DNA of 7,588 nucleotides from Lachnospiraceae bacterium UBA6452 (GTDB lineage Bacteria > Bacillota > Clostridia > Lachnospirales > Lachnospiraceae). Positions 1-6,924 of this stretch are shown in pieces. Position 1 is the stretch's first letter, and each line of letters starts with the position of its first letter. The notes beneath the pieces are model-generated. The model saw only the letters and a list, made by a program, of their open reading frames with translations. It was not told the DNA's origin and made no database searches. The DNA is taken from positions 1 through 7,588 of the forward strand of contig DJNY01000105.1 of assembly GCA_002441865.1 (NCBI GenBank), written 5' to 3'. The position numbers and the translations under genes were made by a program.

Positions 1-3000
1 GTATAATTTGCGCGTTTTCCTTCTATCACAGCATGGTTCTTTGTGAAAGTCACATTAGTCAGTCGGAATAATGGCATTGTAAACTCTGCGATCGCCTTTC
101 GCATTTCCACCGTAGAGTGAGAAGTCTCCGGATCCACACCGCCTGCATGTGCCACGCTGACAGCCATATCCACATCCCGCATTACCTCAGAAAACAGAAT
201 ATCCGGGATTTCCTTCAGTTTCAGGTCTTTCCCCGTTTTTCTGTCTGTAAATACAACCCACTCCAGCGTCGGTGCTTCTATATCAGTTGGCGAGAACCAG
301 TCTGCCAGCGCATAGATCCTTGCCACGATATTTTCCTTATAATATACCTTCTGCAGACCATCTTCGATATCTGCCACCCAATGCCTTGCCCTCAGGCAGC
401 CCAGCGTTTTCTTCGTCTGGATCTGATTGCCCGCATAGCGGAGAGAGTGCTCCATATTCAGTTCTTCTTCTGTTTTTACATACAATTCCCTGAATACCTG
501 TTTAAACGGCTGTATGATCTGATGATCAAATACATACTTCTGGAGCATATGCCATTTGCCCGCCGTATACATCTGGAACGGATGTGCCACGGTCAGTTTT
601 GTATCGTCAGTAAGCTGTATTTGCTGCGGTTCTCCGTCTTCTGCCGGCACATAAAATCCATCCTCTGCGGTAAAACCAAGTATGTCATTCTCCATTTTAA
701 ACACCAGCGCAGCGACCATATCATGTACGACCGGATTTTCCAGCATTCCTTTTATTTCCGAATACGCATAGATTTCCTGACTCTCCATCGCAGCTTCCAG
801 CATAGCCTTTGTTCGCCTTGCCTGCTCTGTCAACTGCTTCTTGGCATCCATCAGCTCCAGCACATAAGGATCTTTCCTGCTCTTTGCCGGAACGGACTTG
901 AGCTGCTTGCCATTCTTTTCACAAATGGCAGCGCATTTGCCACCGTCTTCCATTTCCAGCCATATGGATATTTCCCCAACCTCATGCGGCTTGAAATATT
1001 CCGTCATTCCCTGTGCTACCAGCCCCTCCATGCGCAAAGTAAGTCTTGTCACATCCTGATAGCCGGCGCTTACTGCCATGTTACGCATGGCTATCTCTAC
1101 TGCTGCCGCCTCGCTTGCCCGCCGCTGGGCACCAAACTGCTTGCTTTCCTTTTTGAATTTCTGCAGAAACAGATATCTGTCTTTGATCTGCGTCTCATTT
1201 TCGATCGGCAGGATACCGACTGCCATAAGCAGGTCTTTATTTCTCTTCGCCTCGATCTCAGAAAACAGCTTTTCTTCCTCGTATTTACCAAGTGCAGCAT
1301 CCGCATACTTTCTGGCTCTTGTATGTTTTGCACCGTCGGATATGTATTTTGCAGCCTTGTATATGAGCTGGAAGCGCTGATCCCCCAGCTTTTCATACAC
1401 CTCCGTAAACCACTTCTTGTCAAAGGCGCCCGCATTCAGCTCATCCACCTCAAGCGGCGTGTATCTGGCGATCATTGCCGTTCTCTTATCGTCAAACATT
1501 TCATTCATATGCGCCATGAAGTAATAGCCGCCGGCCGTAAATCCATCCCAGCCAAGATATGCTCCGACAATGTCGATCCATTCCGGTGCATACATAGCAG
1601 CCTCGATCAGACGCGCCTTGCTGATATCCGTTCCTTCCAGATAAGACCGCAGTGTGTCCGCATTATCATTTACAGCAGGCATACAAACCTGCAGCAGATG
1701 CGACAGGCTGTTCTTCTTGCTGACCTTCTGCCGTCTGCCATAGCTATAACTGCCGCTAAAATAGGTAGATCTCTCCAGCGTTTCCTTCCCCAGCGCAGCC
1801 AGTATTCTGACAAAATACGCTGCTCCGTATACTCTTTTCAGTCCGTACACATATGGCGAAAATTCTGTCTCTGTATCTCCCCTCGTCAGCTCCGCTTCCA
1901 TCACAAGTGTCGACATATCGGTGTAAAGCCGTTTTGCAATCTCCAGACATGCCTGATCCTTTTCAGGCAATTCTTCAGACGGTGCATGGAGCAGGATCTG
2001 TTTCACGCTGTCCATTCGTTTTCTTTCCGTCCAGCCCCATTTCCATTCATAGCCTCTGACCTGCAGTTGTCTGTCGTGTTCTGTAATATACTGCATTACA
2101 TTCGATACACATTCCAGGCTCTTATCCAGCGGATTGCCCTCAAATGCCATCTTGTACATATAATCCCGGCTGATCAGTCCATGATTGTGCGCCGCAATAT
2201 AAGTAGAAAGACTCGGTATTTCCATTATATTCCAGCTATGTATCCAGTAATGATATCCCGGTTCATTGATCACATCCGCCGGAATCCCGAAATTATGCAC
2301 CTTTGCCAGTGCATAGTTGTATGGGAACAACCTGACAAACATTTCCTCTTTATAGGCTGCCTCCGCAGAACCAGTCTCCGCATCCGATGCTTTTCCGCCA
2401 CCACTGTGGACAGGTGAGATCCTGCCTGCCAGTATCATGATCTGTTCATGCGTCAGCACGCTCCGGTGGCACAATGTCTCCTGTTCCTCTGTTTCTTCTA
2501 TAAAATGATTTCTGCGTTTTTTCCCCCGGAATGTATAGATCAGATCTGCCTTCCGGTTTAAAAGGTAGTCCGCTGTAACCACAGCCAGTTTTCTTTCATC
2601 ACTGTCCGGTACAAATTTCTGATACAGATAGCTGATAACCGCTCTGATATGTGCAATGTAGCCAAGGTTAACTCTCTCTCCTGTATACTGCCGCCCGAAC
2701 AGGTCTGCCACAAAGCTCTCGCAGTACTTTTTAAAATCTTCCTTATCATTGTTATATCCCTGTAAATATACATAAACCTGCATACATGCTTCCGGCGTCT
2801 GTATCGTCTTTTCATAAAAACCCAGCCACAGATCTTCCAATATAATGCTTTCATCGTCCGCCGCGACATAAATCCCCGGCTGATCGCCAAGCATACAGAT
2901 TTCTCCGTTCCGGCTTTCATATTCATCATATTTATGGGCATCAATGAGTGCATCCAGCTTCCGCAGGATTTCTCCCGGATCTGTTATTCCTGACTTTGCT

Positions 3001-5186
3001 CCATTTAATAATCTGTCCTTCATTTTCAGTAAGGTTCCTGCCAGCTTGCCTGCACTTCCTGCAAGTTTCCCTGTGGCAATCCCACTGTCCGGAAAATATC
3101 TGTTATAAACTTCCTTGCATTCTGCCAGATATTCTTCATCAAATACCGGCGTATAGTCTGCATTTACATCATACAGCCCATACCCTTGTGCAGCACCTGC
3201 TTTGTCCGCTGTCTCATTTCGGATCTCCCGGATCAGGATCTGTTCCTTCGTGGAAACTTTGATCCCCTTCTGCTCCATTTCATCTATATAGCCTGCACAT
3301 GCGGTAAACAGGTTCTGTCTTTTGGCATCATTTTTAAGCTGCAGAAGGATATCCAGTCCTGCTGTTCTCTTTTCCTCTTTTGCATCGGTAAGCAGTCTGC
3401 CGATCATCCGCTCCATCTCTGTTCCATCCAGCTTATAAAGGATAGATAATACTGTCTCCCGGATATCAGATTTTTTATACTTCAGCATTCCCTCAAGCCT
3501 TGCATAATCTGCCTTTGAAAGTTTCATGGCACTGACCAGCTTTGCAGCCTTCTGCCGCGTATAAGTCTCTTTATCCGCAACCGCATCCACCAATATTTCT
3601 CTCTGTCTGTCATTTGCAGGTTCTCTGACCAGAAAAAGCAGCAGCGTATCCCTGCTATAATGGGAAATATCTATTTCCTGCAGCATCTCAGCAACATGCG
3701 TGATCTTGTCCTCATCCTGCAGAGCACTTGCGCAGATTGCAAGGCGCATGATCACATCTGAGCGGTCAAGATATTCTACATTCCATGGGAATACACACGG
3801 ATCGATCTCCAGCCGTTTTTTCGGAATACGCGCCAGAATATCTTCCAGAATATCATAGATTTCCTGACACTCCTGTCTGCTGTCAAAGTATTTCTCCACC
3901 TCCGCATATGTCTTTTTCCGGAGCACACCACTATAGCTTTTCCCCTCCTCATAGATCAGCGCATTCATATAAACCACAAAATCCGGCATAAAACTTGGCA
4001 GCATAACGGTCATGGTATCCATTTCATCCGAAAACTGCCGGATAAATGTCTTTGCCACTTTATGGGTGTATACCCTGCCAAGATTCATCGACTTGATATA
4101 CATGCCAAAAACCATTCTCTGATGCCTGCTGCCGGTTAGCGCCAGCTTATTCATGACATCACACGCCTCATCCAAATCGAAAAATCCATAGCTCCACAGA
4201 GCCAGATAAATCTGCATGGCATCCTCGCCCGCAAGTGCTTCTTTTCTCGCTTTTTCATCATGCAGATAAGTGTCTATGGATAACAGTTGCTTTTTCTGGA
4301 TCCTGTCAATTTTACTTTCCTCGCTTGCGATCAGTCCTGTCCATGTCGCAACTGCCCGCATGACAGAGGAATAGCGCAAGAGGTCATTTCCTTTTATAAC
4401 CTGAAAAAGTGTCATAAATGCCTGCGCAGTTCCGTAATCCATATTTTCACAGATTGATTGACGAAGCCCTTCCTGCAATCTCGCCGCAAGAAGAAGTTTT
4501 CCGACAGCCTCATAAAGCTCCGTATTCTCGCTCATGAAAATACCACGGAGCATGCTTGTTGTCAGCTTTGTCTGCGTACCTTCACCAAGCAGCACATCCA
4601 GCAGAAACCTGACAAGTTCCTCATTGCCCCGGTCAAGCTCTGCAGCGATCCAGTATTCCGATACAGCACTGTATCCCGCAGTAGCACATTTATTCCGGTA
4701 AAAACACAGCTTGTCCGCAGGCAGTTCTTCTTTATACAGGGACACAATATCTGTCTGATAGATGCCCATCTCATGGTATGCCTTTAAAATACGGAAATAT
4801 CTGTCCAAAAAGGTCGTATACCGCTTTGTCCGCATCGTTCTCCTGTAATAGTACTCACTCACTTGCCATTTTATCACACTGTCTACAGAAATATAAAAAT
4901 CCTCCAGCAGCGCATCGGGCAGCCATCCGGGCATATTTTTCAACTCTTTTCTGAAGAACTCGGACGGACGGGCTCCTTTCTTTTCAAGAAAGGTTCTCAG
5001 CCGCTTTCCGATCACTGCGGAGGACACACTTCCTCTATAGCTGTCACTTTCATCCAGCACCTGTCTTACCTGCTCGCTGTAACCATTCCTAAGATCCCGC
5101 GAAGCCTTATCAAATGCCTGTCTTACCTCTTTTGCAACTTTCTTCTGCTCTTCCAGCTCTTGTCTTGTTTTCTTACCTTCTCCCAT
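1..5186 (-). CDS. DUF4132 (MolR/YehI-like) giant protein, C-terminus beyond window
   Basis: This single uninterrupted frame gives at least 1,728 residues. The ATG at 5186 follows AAAGGGG with a 6-nt spacer, 20 nt after the preceding stop, so it is the last visible gene of the operon. Residues 1-45 are charged and helical. Residues about 515-640 look like HEAT-type helical repeats. The C-terminal part carries DUF4132 hallmarks: a PAKSRKDP segment at 1433-1440 followed by a long Lys/Arg helix to about 1500, AHP at 1534-1536, and QPFKQVFRELY at 1559-1569. The frame is still open at the GKRANY segment (1723-1728), close to the usual family end, so I infer that roughly 80-100 residues are missing. 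DUF4132 is known from E. coli MolR and YehI, and its biochemical role is not established. No signal peptide is visible, so it is probably cytoplasmic. The N-terminal half may match DUF5724, but I could not test this. Confidence 0.93.
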   Translation of the reverse strand, partial: MGEGKKTRQELEEQKKVAKEVRQAFDKASRDLRNGYSEQVRQVLDESDSYRGSVSSAVIGKRLRTFLEKKGARPSEFFRKELKNMPGWLPDALLEDFYISVDSVIKWQVSEYYYRRTMRTKRYTTFLDRYFRILKAYHEMGIYQTDIVSLYKEELPADKLCFYRNKCATAGYSAVSEYWIAAELDRGNEELVRFLLDVLLGEGTQTKLTTSMLRGIFMSENTELYEAVGKLLLAARLQEGLRQSICENMDYGTAQAFMTLFQVIKGNDLLRYSSVMRAVATWTGLIASEESKIDRIQKKQLLSIDTYLHDEKARKEALAGEDAMQIYLALWSYGFFDLDEACDVMNKLALTGSRHQRMVFGMYIKSMNLGRVYTHKVAKTFIRQFSDEMDTMTVMLPSFMPDFVVYMNALIYEEGKSYSGVLRKKTYAEVEKYFDSRQECQEIYDILEDILARIPKKRLEIDPCVFPWNVEYLDRSDVIMRLAICASALQDEDKITHVAEMLQEIDISHYSRDTLLLFLVREPANDRQREILVDAVADKETYTRQKAAKLVSAMKLSKADYARLEGMLKYKKSDIRETVLSILYKLDGTEMERMIGRLLTDAKEEKRTAGLDILLQLKNDAKRQNLFTACAGYIDEMEQKGIKVSTKEQILIREIRNETADKAGAAQGYGLYDVNADYTPVFDEEYLAECKEVYNRYFPDSGIATGKLAGSAGKLAGTLLKMKDRLLNGAKSGITDPGEILRKLDALIDAHKYDEYESRNGEICMLGDQPGIYVAADDESIILEDLWLGFYEKTIQTPEACMQVYVYLQGYNNDKEDFKKYCESFVADLFGRQYTGERVNLGYIAHIRAVISYLYQKFVPDSDERKLAVVTADYLLNRKADLIYTFRGKKRRNHFIEETEEQETLCHRSVLTHEQIMILAGRISPVHSGGGKASDAETGSAEAAYKEEMFVRLFPYNYALAKVHNFGIPADVINEPGYHYWIHSWNIMEIPSLSTYIAAHNHGLISRDYMYKMAFEGNPLDKSLECVSNVMQYITEHDRQLQVRGYEWKWGWTERKRMDSVKQILLHAPSEELPEKDQACLEIAKRLYTDMSTLVMEAELTRGDTETEFSPYVYGLKRVYGAAYFVRILAALGKETLERSTYFSGSYSYGRRQKVSKKNSLSHLLQVCMPAVNDNADTLRSYLEGTDISKARLIEAAMYAPEWIDIVGAYLGWDGFTAGGYYFMAHMNEMFDDKRTAMIARYTPLEVDELNAGAFDKKWFTEVYEKLGDQRFQLIYKAAKYISDGAKHTRARKYADAALGKYEEEKLFSEIEAKRNKDLLMAVGILPIENETQIKDRYLFLQKFKKESKQFGAQRRASEAAAVEIAMRNMAVSAGYQDVTRLTLRMEGLVAQGMTEYFKPHEVGEISIWLEMEDGGKCAAICEKNGKQLKSVPAKSRKDPYVLELMDAKKQLTEQARRTKAMLEAAMESQEIYAYSEIKGMLENPVVHDMVAALVFKMENDILGFTAEDGFYVPAEDGEPQQIQLTDDTKLTVAHPFQMYTAGKWHMLQKYVFDHQIIQPFKQVFRELYVKTEEELNMEHSLRYAGNQIQTKKTLGCLRARHWVADIEDGLQKVYYKENIVARIYALADWFSPTDIEAPTLEWVVFTDRKTGKDLKLKEIPDILFSEVMRDVDMAVSVAHAGGVDPETSHSTVEMRKAIAEFTMPLFRLTNVTFTKNHAVIEGKRANY

Positions 5187-5206
5187 GTACAGCCCCTTTC
5201 ACACCT

Positions 5207-5620
5207 TTACCACATTCTGCCTGCCAGCATTGTCAGGCGGATAAATGTAATTTCGTTACCCTCTGCAAACTCCACTTTTTCATCCAGATTTTCCAGTTCT
5301 CTGTCTCCCAGAAAGACACGGAACAATCCATCCTCAAATCCCTGCACAGCCGTCTCAACCGCCTTTTGTACATCCGGTTTCTTTTCCCCGTATACGATCC
5401 CGAATGCGATCTTACCGATCTGTGACATATCCTCGATCTGTTCCTCTGAAAGCACCGCCTCGCCCTTGTCCATGCGGTCTATATAATCGGCTACACAGAT
5501 CTTTACCATCTCACCGATCAGCTCGCGCAGATCCTCCGGCGTTCTCTCATAAGAAAATGCCACCTTATCTACCGTGTTTTTACGCTTCCCAAGCTGCTTC
5601 ATATTGACATATAAATGCAT
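5207..5620 (-). CDS. Conserved-looking 137-aa protein upstream of DUF4132 gene, function unknown
   Basis: I do not recognise the family. The ATG at 5620 directly abuts the TAG of the preceding membrane gene (TAGATG). It has a good TAGGAG ribosome binding site 7 nt upstream, inside that gene's last codons, which predicts translational coupling. The protein is acidic, soluble and has no signal peptide or membrane segment. It starts with a probable strand (HLYVNMKQLG), then a Ser/Tyr/Arg turn and an amphipathic helix around residues 28-50. Further helices lie around 57-95, and two terminal strands follow: FRVFLGDREL and ITFIRLTMLAGRMW. The end resembles a small alpha/beta fold, but this is only an impression. 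A second in-frame Met at residue 7 is a less well placed start. The 20-nt gap to the DUF4132 gene suggests that the two proteins work together, perhaps as a cofactor or adaptor; that is inference. Confidence 0.85.
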   Translation of the reverse strand: MHLYVNMKQLGKRKNTVDKVAFSYERTPEDLRELIGEMVKICVADYIDRMDKGEAVLSEEQIEDMSQIGKIAFGIVYGEKKPDVQKAVETAVQGFEDGLFRVFLGDRELENLDEKVEFAEGNEITFIRLTMLAGRMW

Positions 5621-5806
5621 CTATTTTCTCCTATCTTTTATATTTTTTATAATAAAATCAGTACAACATAAATTAAATAAAAGAAAAATAATAGAGCCAG
5701 GAATATATTGATTGATAATCGATATTATCAACGAAATAGTACAGAATACAATTCCAACAATGGCAACTACAATCAAAAACTTGGAATTATTTAATAATTT
5801 TTTCAA
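5621..5806 (-). CDS. Small two-helix membrane protein (61 aa, TTG start), function unknown
   Basis: The protein has a basic N-terminus (MKKLLNNSKF), a first hydrophobic segment at about residues 10-32, a short polar turn with NQYIPGS (32-38), a second hydrophobic segment at about 38-53, and a basic tail (KNIKDRRK). The positive-inside rule would place both ends in the cytoplasm. I chose the TTG at 5806 because AGGTGA (5814-5819) lies 7 nt upstream. The longer reading from GTG at 5815 would put the start codon inside that ribosome binding site. The AGGTGA also contains the TGA stop of the rpn gene, so the two genes are tightly coupled. The stretch is visibly more AT-rich than the DUF4132 gene, which hints at a different origin. 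I do not recognise a family. Small membrane proteins beside nucleases can be effectors or immunity factors, but nothing in the sequence decides this. Confidence 0.75.
   Translation of the reverse strand: MKKLLNNSKFLIVVAIVGIVFCTISLIISIINQYIPGSIIFLLFNLCCTDFIIKNIKDRRK
5702..5731 (-). promoter_or_regulatory. Candidate internal promoter with overlapping palindrome
   Basis: TTGATA (5726-5731) and TATATT (5702-5707) each match the sigma-A consensus at five of six positions, with an 18-nt spacer. Transcription would start near 5695, about 75 nt before the ATG of the 137-aa gene. The inverted repeat TTGATAAT-CGAT-ATTATCAA (5712-5731) covers the -35 box and most of the spacer, as an operator would. 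It lies inside the small membrane gene. AT-rich DNA throws up such matches easily, so the call is tentative. Confidence 0.35.
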
Positions 5807-5816
5807 AGCAATCACC

Positions 5817-5996
5817 TCATATAAATTTTTTTACGTATTCTTCCGTCCGATCCAGGTTCTCTGCAATCTCGGCAATTGATTTACCTTTTTGCAGCCATCT
5901 GGTGATCAGTTCTTTGTCCCGGTTCTGTTCTCCCTCATTCCGACCCATTTTTCTTCCCTGCTCATATTTTTGATCCATCTTCATTTCGATTGTCAT
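5817..5996 (-). CDS. Candidate intragenic RpnS-like antitoxin (59 aa) from an internal start in rpn
   Basis: This reading is in frame with the nuclease gene and starts at its Met223. GGAGGGAG (6003-6010) precedes the ATG; its GGGAG part ends 6 nt from the start codon, an optimal distance. The product would contain only the Gxxx tetrad repeat helix (QGRKMGRNEGEQN) and the helix-turn-helix-like tail, and would lack the nuclease core. For E. coli rpn loci it has been reported that the C-terminal domain is made separately from an internal start (RpnS), and that it dimerises and blocks the full-length nuclease (RpnL). Caution is needed because the ribosome-binding-like bases also encode Trp-Arg-Glu of a segment that tends to be conserved in this family. 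The signal could therefore be a by-product of protein sequence. A second internal Met (239) has a weaker AGGGA upstream. Confidence 0.5.
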   Translation of the reverse strand: MTIEMKMDQKYEQGRKMGRNEGEQNRDKELITRWLQKGKSIAEIAENLDRTEEYVKKFI

Positions 5997-6662
5997 ATAG
6001 TTCTCCCTCCAATCATCATCTTCTCTTATAATCTTTACCTGATTCTGAATGTTTTCTGTATAAGAATCTGTTGGCTGTCCGGTTTTGAAATAATCAAGTA
6101 ATTTCGTTGTATCTTCACTAATGCCTTCTCTATTCCCATTTATGTTTACAAAATACGTTTGCCGCTTATCCGCAAGTACCAGTTCTTTATTTTCTTTGCA
6201 TATTGTTTCAAATGTGTAAATACTTCTGTCATCTGCAAAAGGATCAAAGGTACAGATAAAAATCACAACCGACTGTTTCAGATTAAAGTACTTCTGTCCC
6301 GCACGAATCTGGTAACTGTCCATTTCACTGTGATAGTAACGCGTTCTTAAATGCAGATCTGTTTCTTCTGTCGTCTGCATTTCGATATCATACACATTGC
6401 CCTCACTATCCTTTGCATAAATATCGATACGGATCCCTTTTCCGATAAGAGTTGTTTTCATTATCTTCTGCGGCTCTACAACCTCAACCTCAATAAGTTC
6501 GATTTTCAGTATTCTCTGGAGCAGTTCTTTACATTTTTCCTTATCCCGGAATACTGTCCCAAACATGAAATCATTGGTAATACCAATCTCATCAAAATTG
6601 ATCGTCTCCGTTCTGCCTTTTACAGTCCCTTTACCTGGTACATCTTTTCTTTTTTGTGTCAT
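5817..6662 (-). CDS. Rpn family recombination-promoting nuclease / putative transposase (PDDEXK_2)
   Basis: This 281-aa protein belongs to the Rpn/PDDEXK_2 family of PD-(D/E)XK endonucleases, which promote RecA-independent recombination. Family members have been reported as toxic antiphage nucleases. Family signatures are visible in order: the entry motif ITNDFMFGTVF (28-38); the catalytic core with Asp80 in RIDIYAKDS and Glu94/Gln96 in DIEMQ; RTRYYHSEMDS (106-116); and a central strand VVIFICTFDPF (132-142). The tail holds a Gxxx tetrad repeat (Gly236, Gly240, Gly244) and a helix-turn-helix-like end, WLQKGKSIAEIAENL (256-270). The ATG at 6662 has AGGAGG at 6667-6672. A longer frame from GTG at 6707 runs through a leader hairpin and has no ribosome binding site, so I rejected it. 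The length is normal for the family and all key residues are present, so the enzyme should be active. It is probably the first gene of the operon. Confidence 0.93.
   Translation of the reverse strand: MTQKRKDVPGKGTVKGRTETINFDEIGITNDFMFGTVFRDKEKCKELLQRILKIELIEVEVVEPQKIMKTTLIGKGIRIDIYAKDSEGNVYDIEMQTTEETDLHLRTRYYHSEMDSYQIRAGQKYFNLKQSVVIFICTFDPFADDRSIYTFETICKENKELVLADKRQTYFVNINGNREGISEDTTKLLDYFKTGQPTDSYTENIQNQVKIIREDDDWRENYMTIEMKMDQKYEQGRKMGRNEGEQNRDKELITRWLQKGKSIAEIAENLDRTEEYVKKFI
5994..6010 (-). promoter_or_regulatory. Strong internal ribosome binding site inside rpn
   Basis: On the coding strand GGAGGGAG is followed by AACTAT and ATG. Two overlapping registers are possible: GGAGG with a 9-nt spacer and GGGAG with a 6-nt spacer. 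It is at least as good as the sites of the annotated genes in this operon, and it lies far from the leader hairpin that can mask the first start. Confidence 0.55.
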
Positions 6663-6664
6663 AT

Positions 6665-6703
6665 GACCTCCTCTTCTGTAAGCCGCGCTTACCCAGAGAG
6701 GTC
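6665..6703 (-). promoter_or_regulatory. Leader hairpin that can sequester the rpn ribosome binding site
   Basis: In the transcript, GACCTCTCT (6695-6703) can pair with AGA-G-GAGGTC (6665-6674) through nine base pairs with one bulged G. Inside it sits a perfect hairpin, GTAAGC-GCG-GCTTAC (6678-6692). The outer strand contains the GAGG part of the ribosome binding site, and the structure ends 2 nt before the ATG at 6662. If it forms, initiation on the full-length nuclease would be reduced. The 6+3+6 inverted repeat could instead be a DNA operator. The base pairing is read directly from the sequence; the regulatory effect is inference. Confidence 0.5.
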
Positions 6704-6760
6704 TCACTACACTTTGAAACCTCCCTGCTATTCATTTGTTTGTGGAATTTAAGCAGTGAA

Positions 6761-6772
6761 GTTTCTTGAAAC
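6761..6772. promoter_or_regulatory. Short dyad GTTTC-TT-GAAAC upstream of rpn
   Basis: This perfect 5-bp inverted repeat with a 2-nt centre lies about 100 nt upstream of the rpn start, between the terminator of the neighbouring gene and the rpn leader. A related half site (TTTGAAAC on the plus strand) occurs at 6713-6720. It could be a repressor site for the operon. I found no convincing -35/-10 pair beside it, so the promoter of the operon is not located. Confidence 0.2.
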
Positions 6773-6810
6773 ATTTAGATATATCATAGTAACTGTTCAG
6801 AGCTACCTAT

Positions 6811-6843
6811 AATAAATAGAAAATGGGATGGCAGACCATCCCA
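6811..6843 (-). terminator. Rho-independent terminator of the zinc-ribbon membrane protein gene
   Basis: The transcript forms TGGGATGG-TCTG-CCATCCCA, a perfect 8-bp stem with a 4-nt loop (6824-6843), followed by TTTTCTATTTATT. It lies about 80 nt after the TAG at 6925 and upstream of the rpn leader, so it separates the zinc-ribbon gene from the rpn operon. Confidence 0.85.
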
Positions 6844-6924
6844 CATAAAATATGATTTTGACTTTCTGCTTGCAATCAGTTTAGCATAGATGCCAAATGC
6901 AGGCAACTGCAAATATACTATTAC

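Noticed and set aside
1097..1435. Minus-strand frame within the DUF4132 gene
   Set aside because: It is in a different frame from the continuous DUF4132 reading, has no domain and no start signal. Other short frames at 2558-2953, 4562-4774 and 1756-1950 were rejected for the same reason.
117..2417. 766-codon open frame on the plus strand
   Set aside because: It is in exact codon register with the DUF4132 gene. Its openness only means that residues about 925-1690 of that gene use no TTA, CTA or TCA codons. The protein would be rich in Cys, His, Phe and Arg without recognisable domains, and it starts at a GTG without a ribosome binding site.
4863..5486. 207-codon open frame on the plus strand
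   Set aside because: It overlaps two well-supported minus-strand genes and their junction, has shadow-like Ser/Leu/Cys-rich composition and no ribosome binding site.
6663..6707. 15-residue N-terminal extension of the Rpn nuclease from GTG at 6707
   Set aside because: It would translate through the leader hairpin and ribosome binding site, has no upstream ribosome binding site, and the family motifs begin after the ATG at 6662.
6858..6887. Plus-strand promoter-like TTGACT and TAGCAT with an 18-nt spacer
   Set aside because: No plus-strand gene follows it and it lies in the 3' untranslated part of the zinc-ribbon gene. The -10 match is weak.
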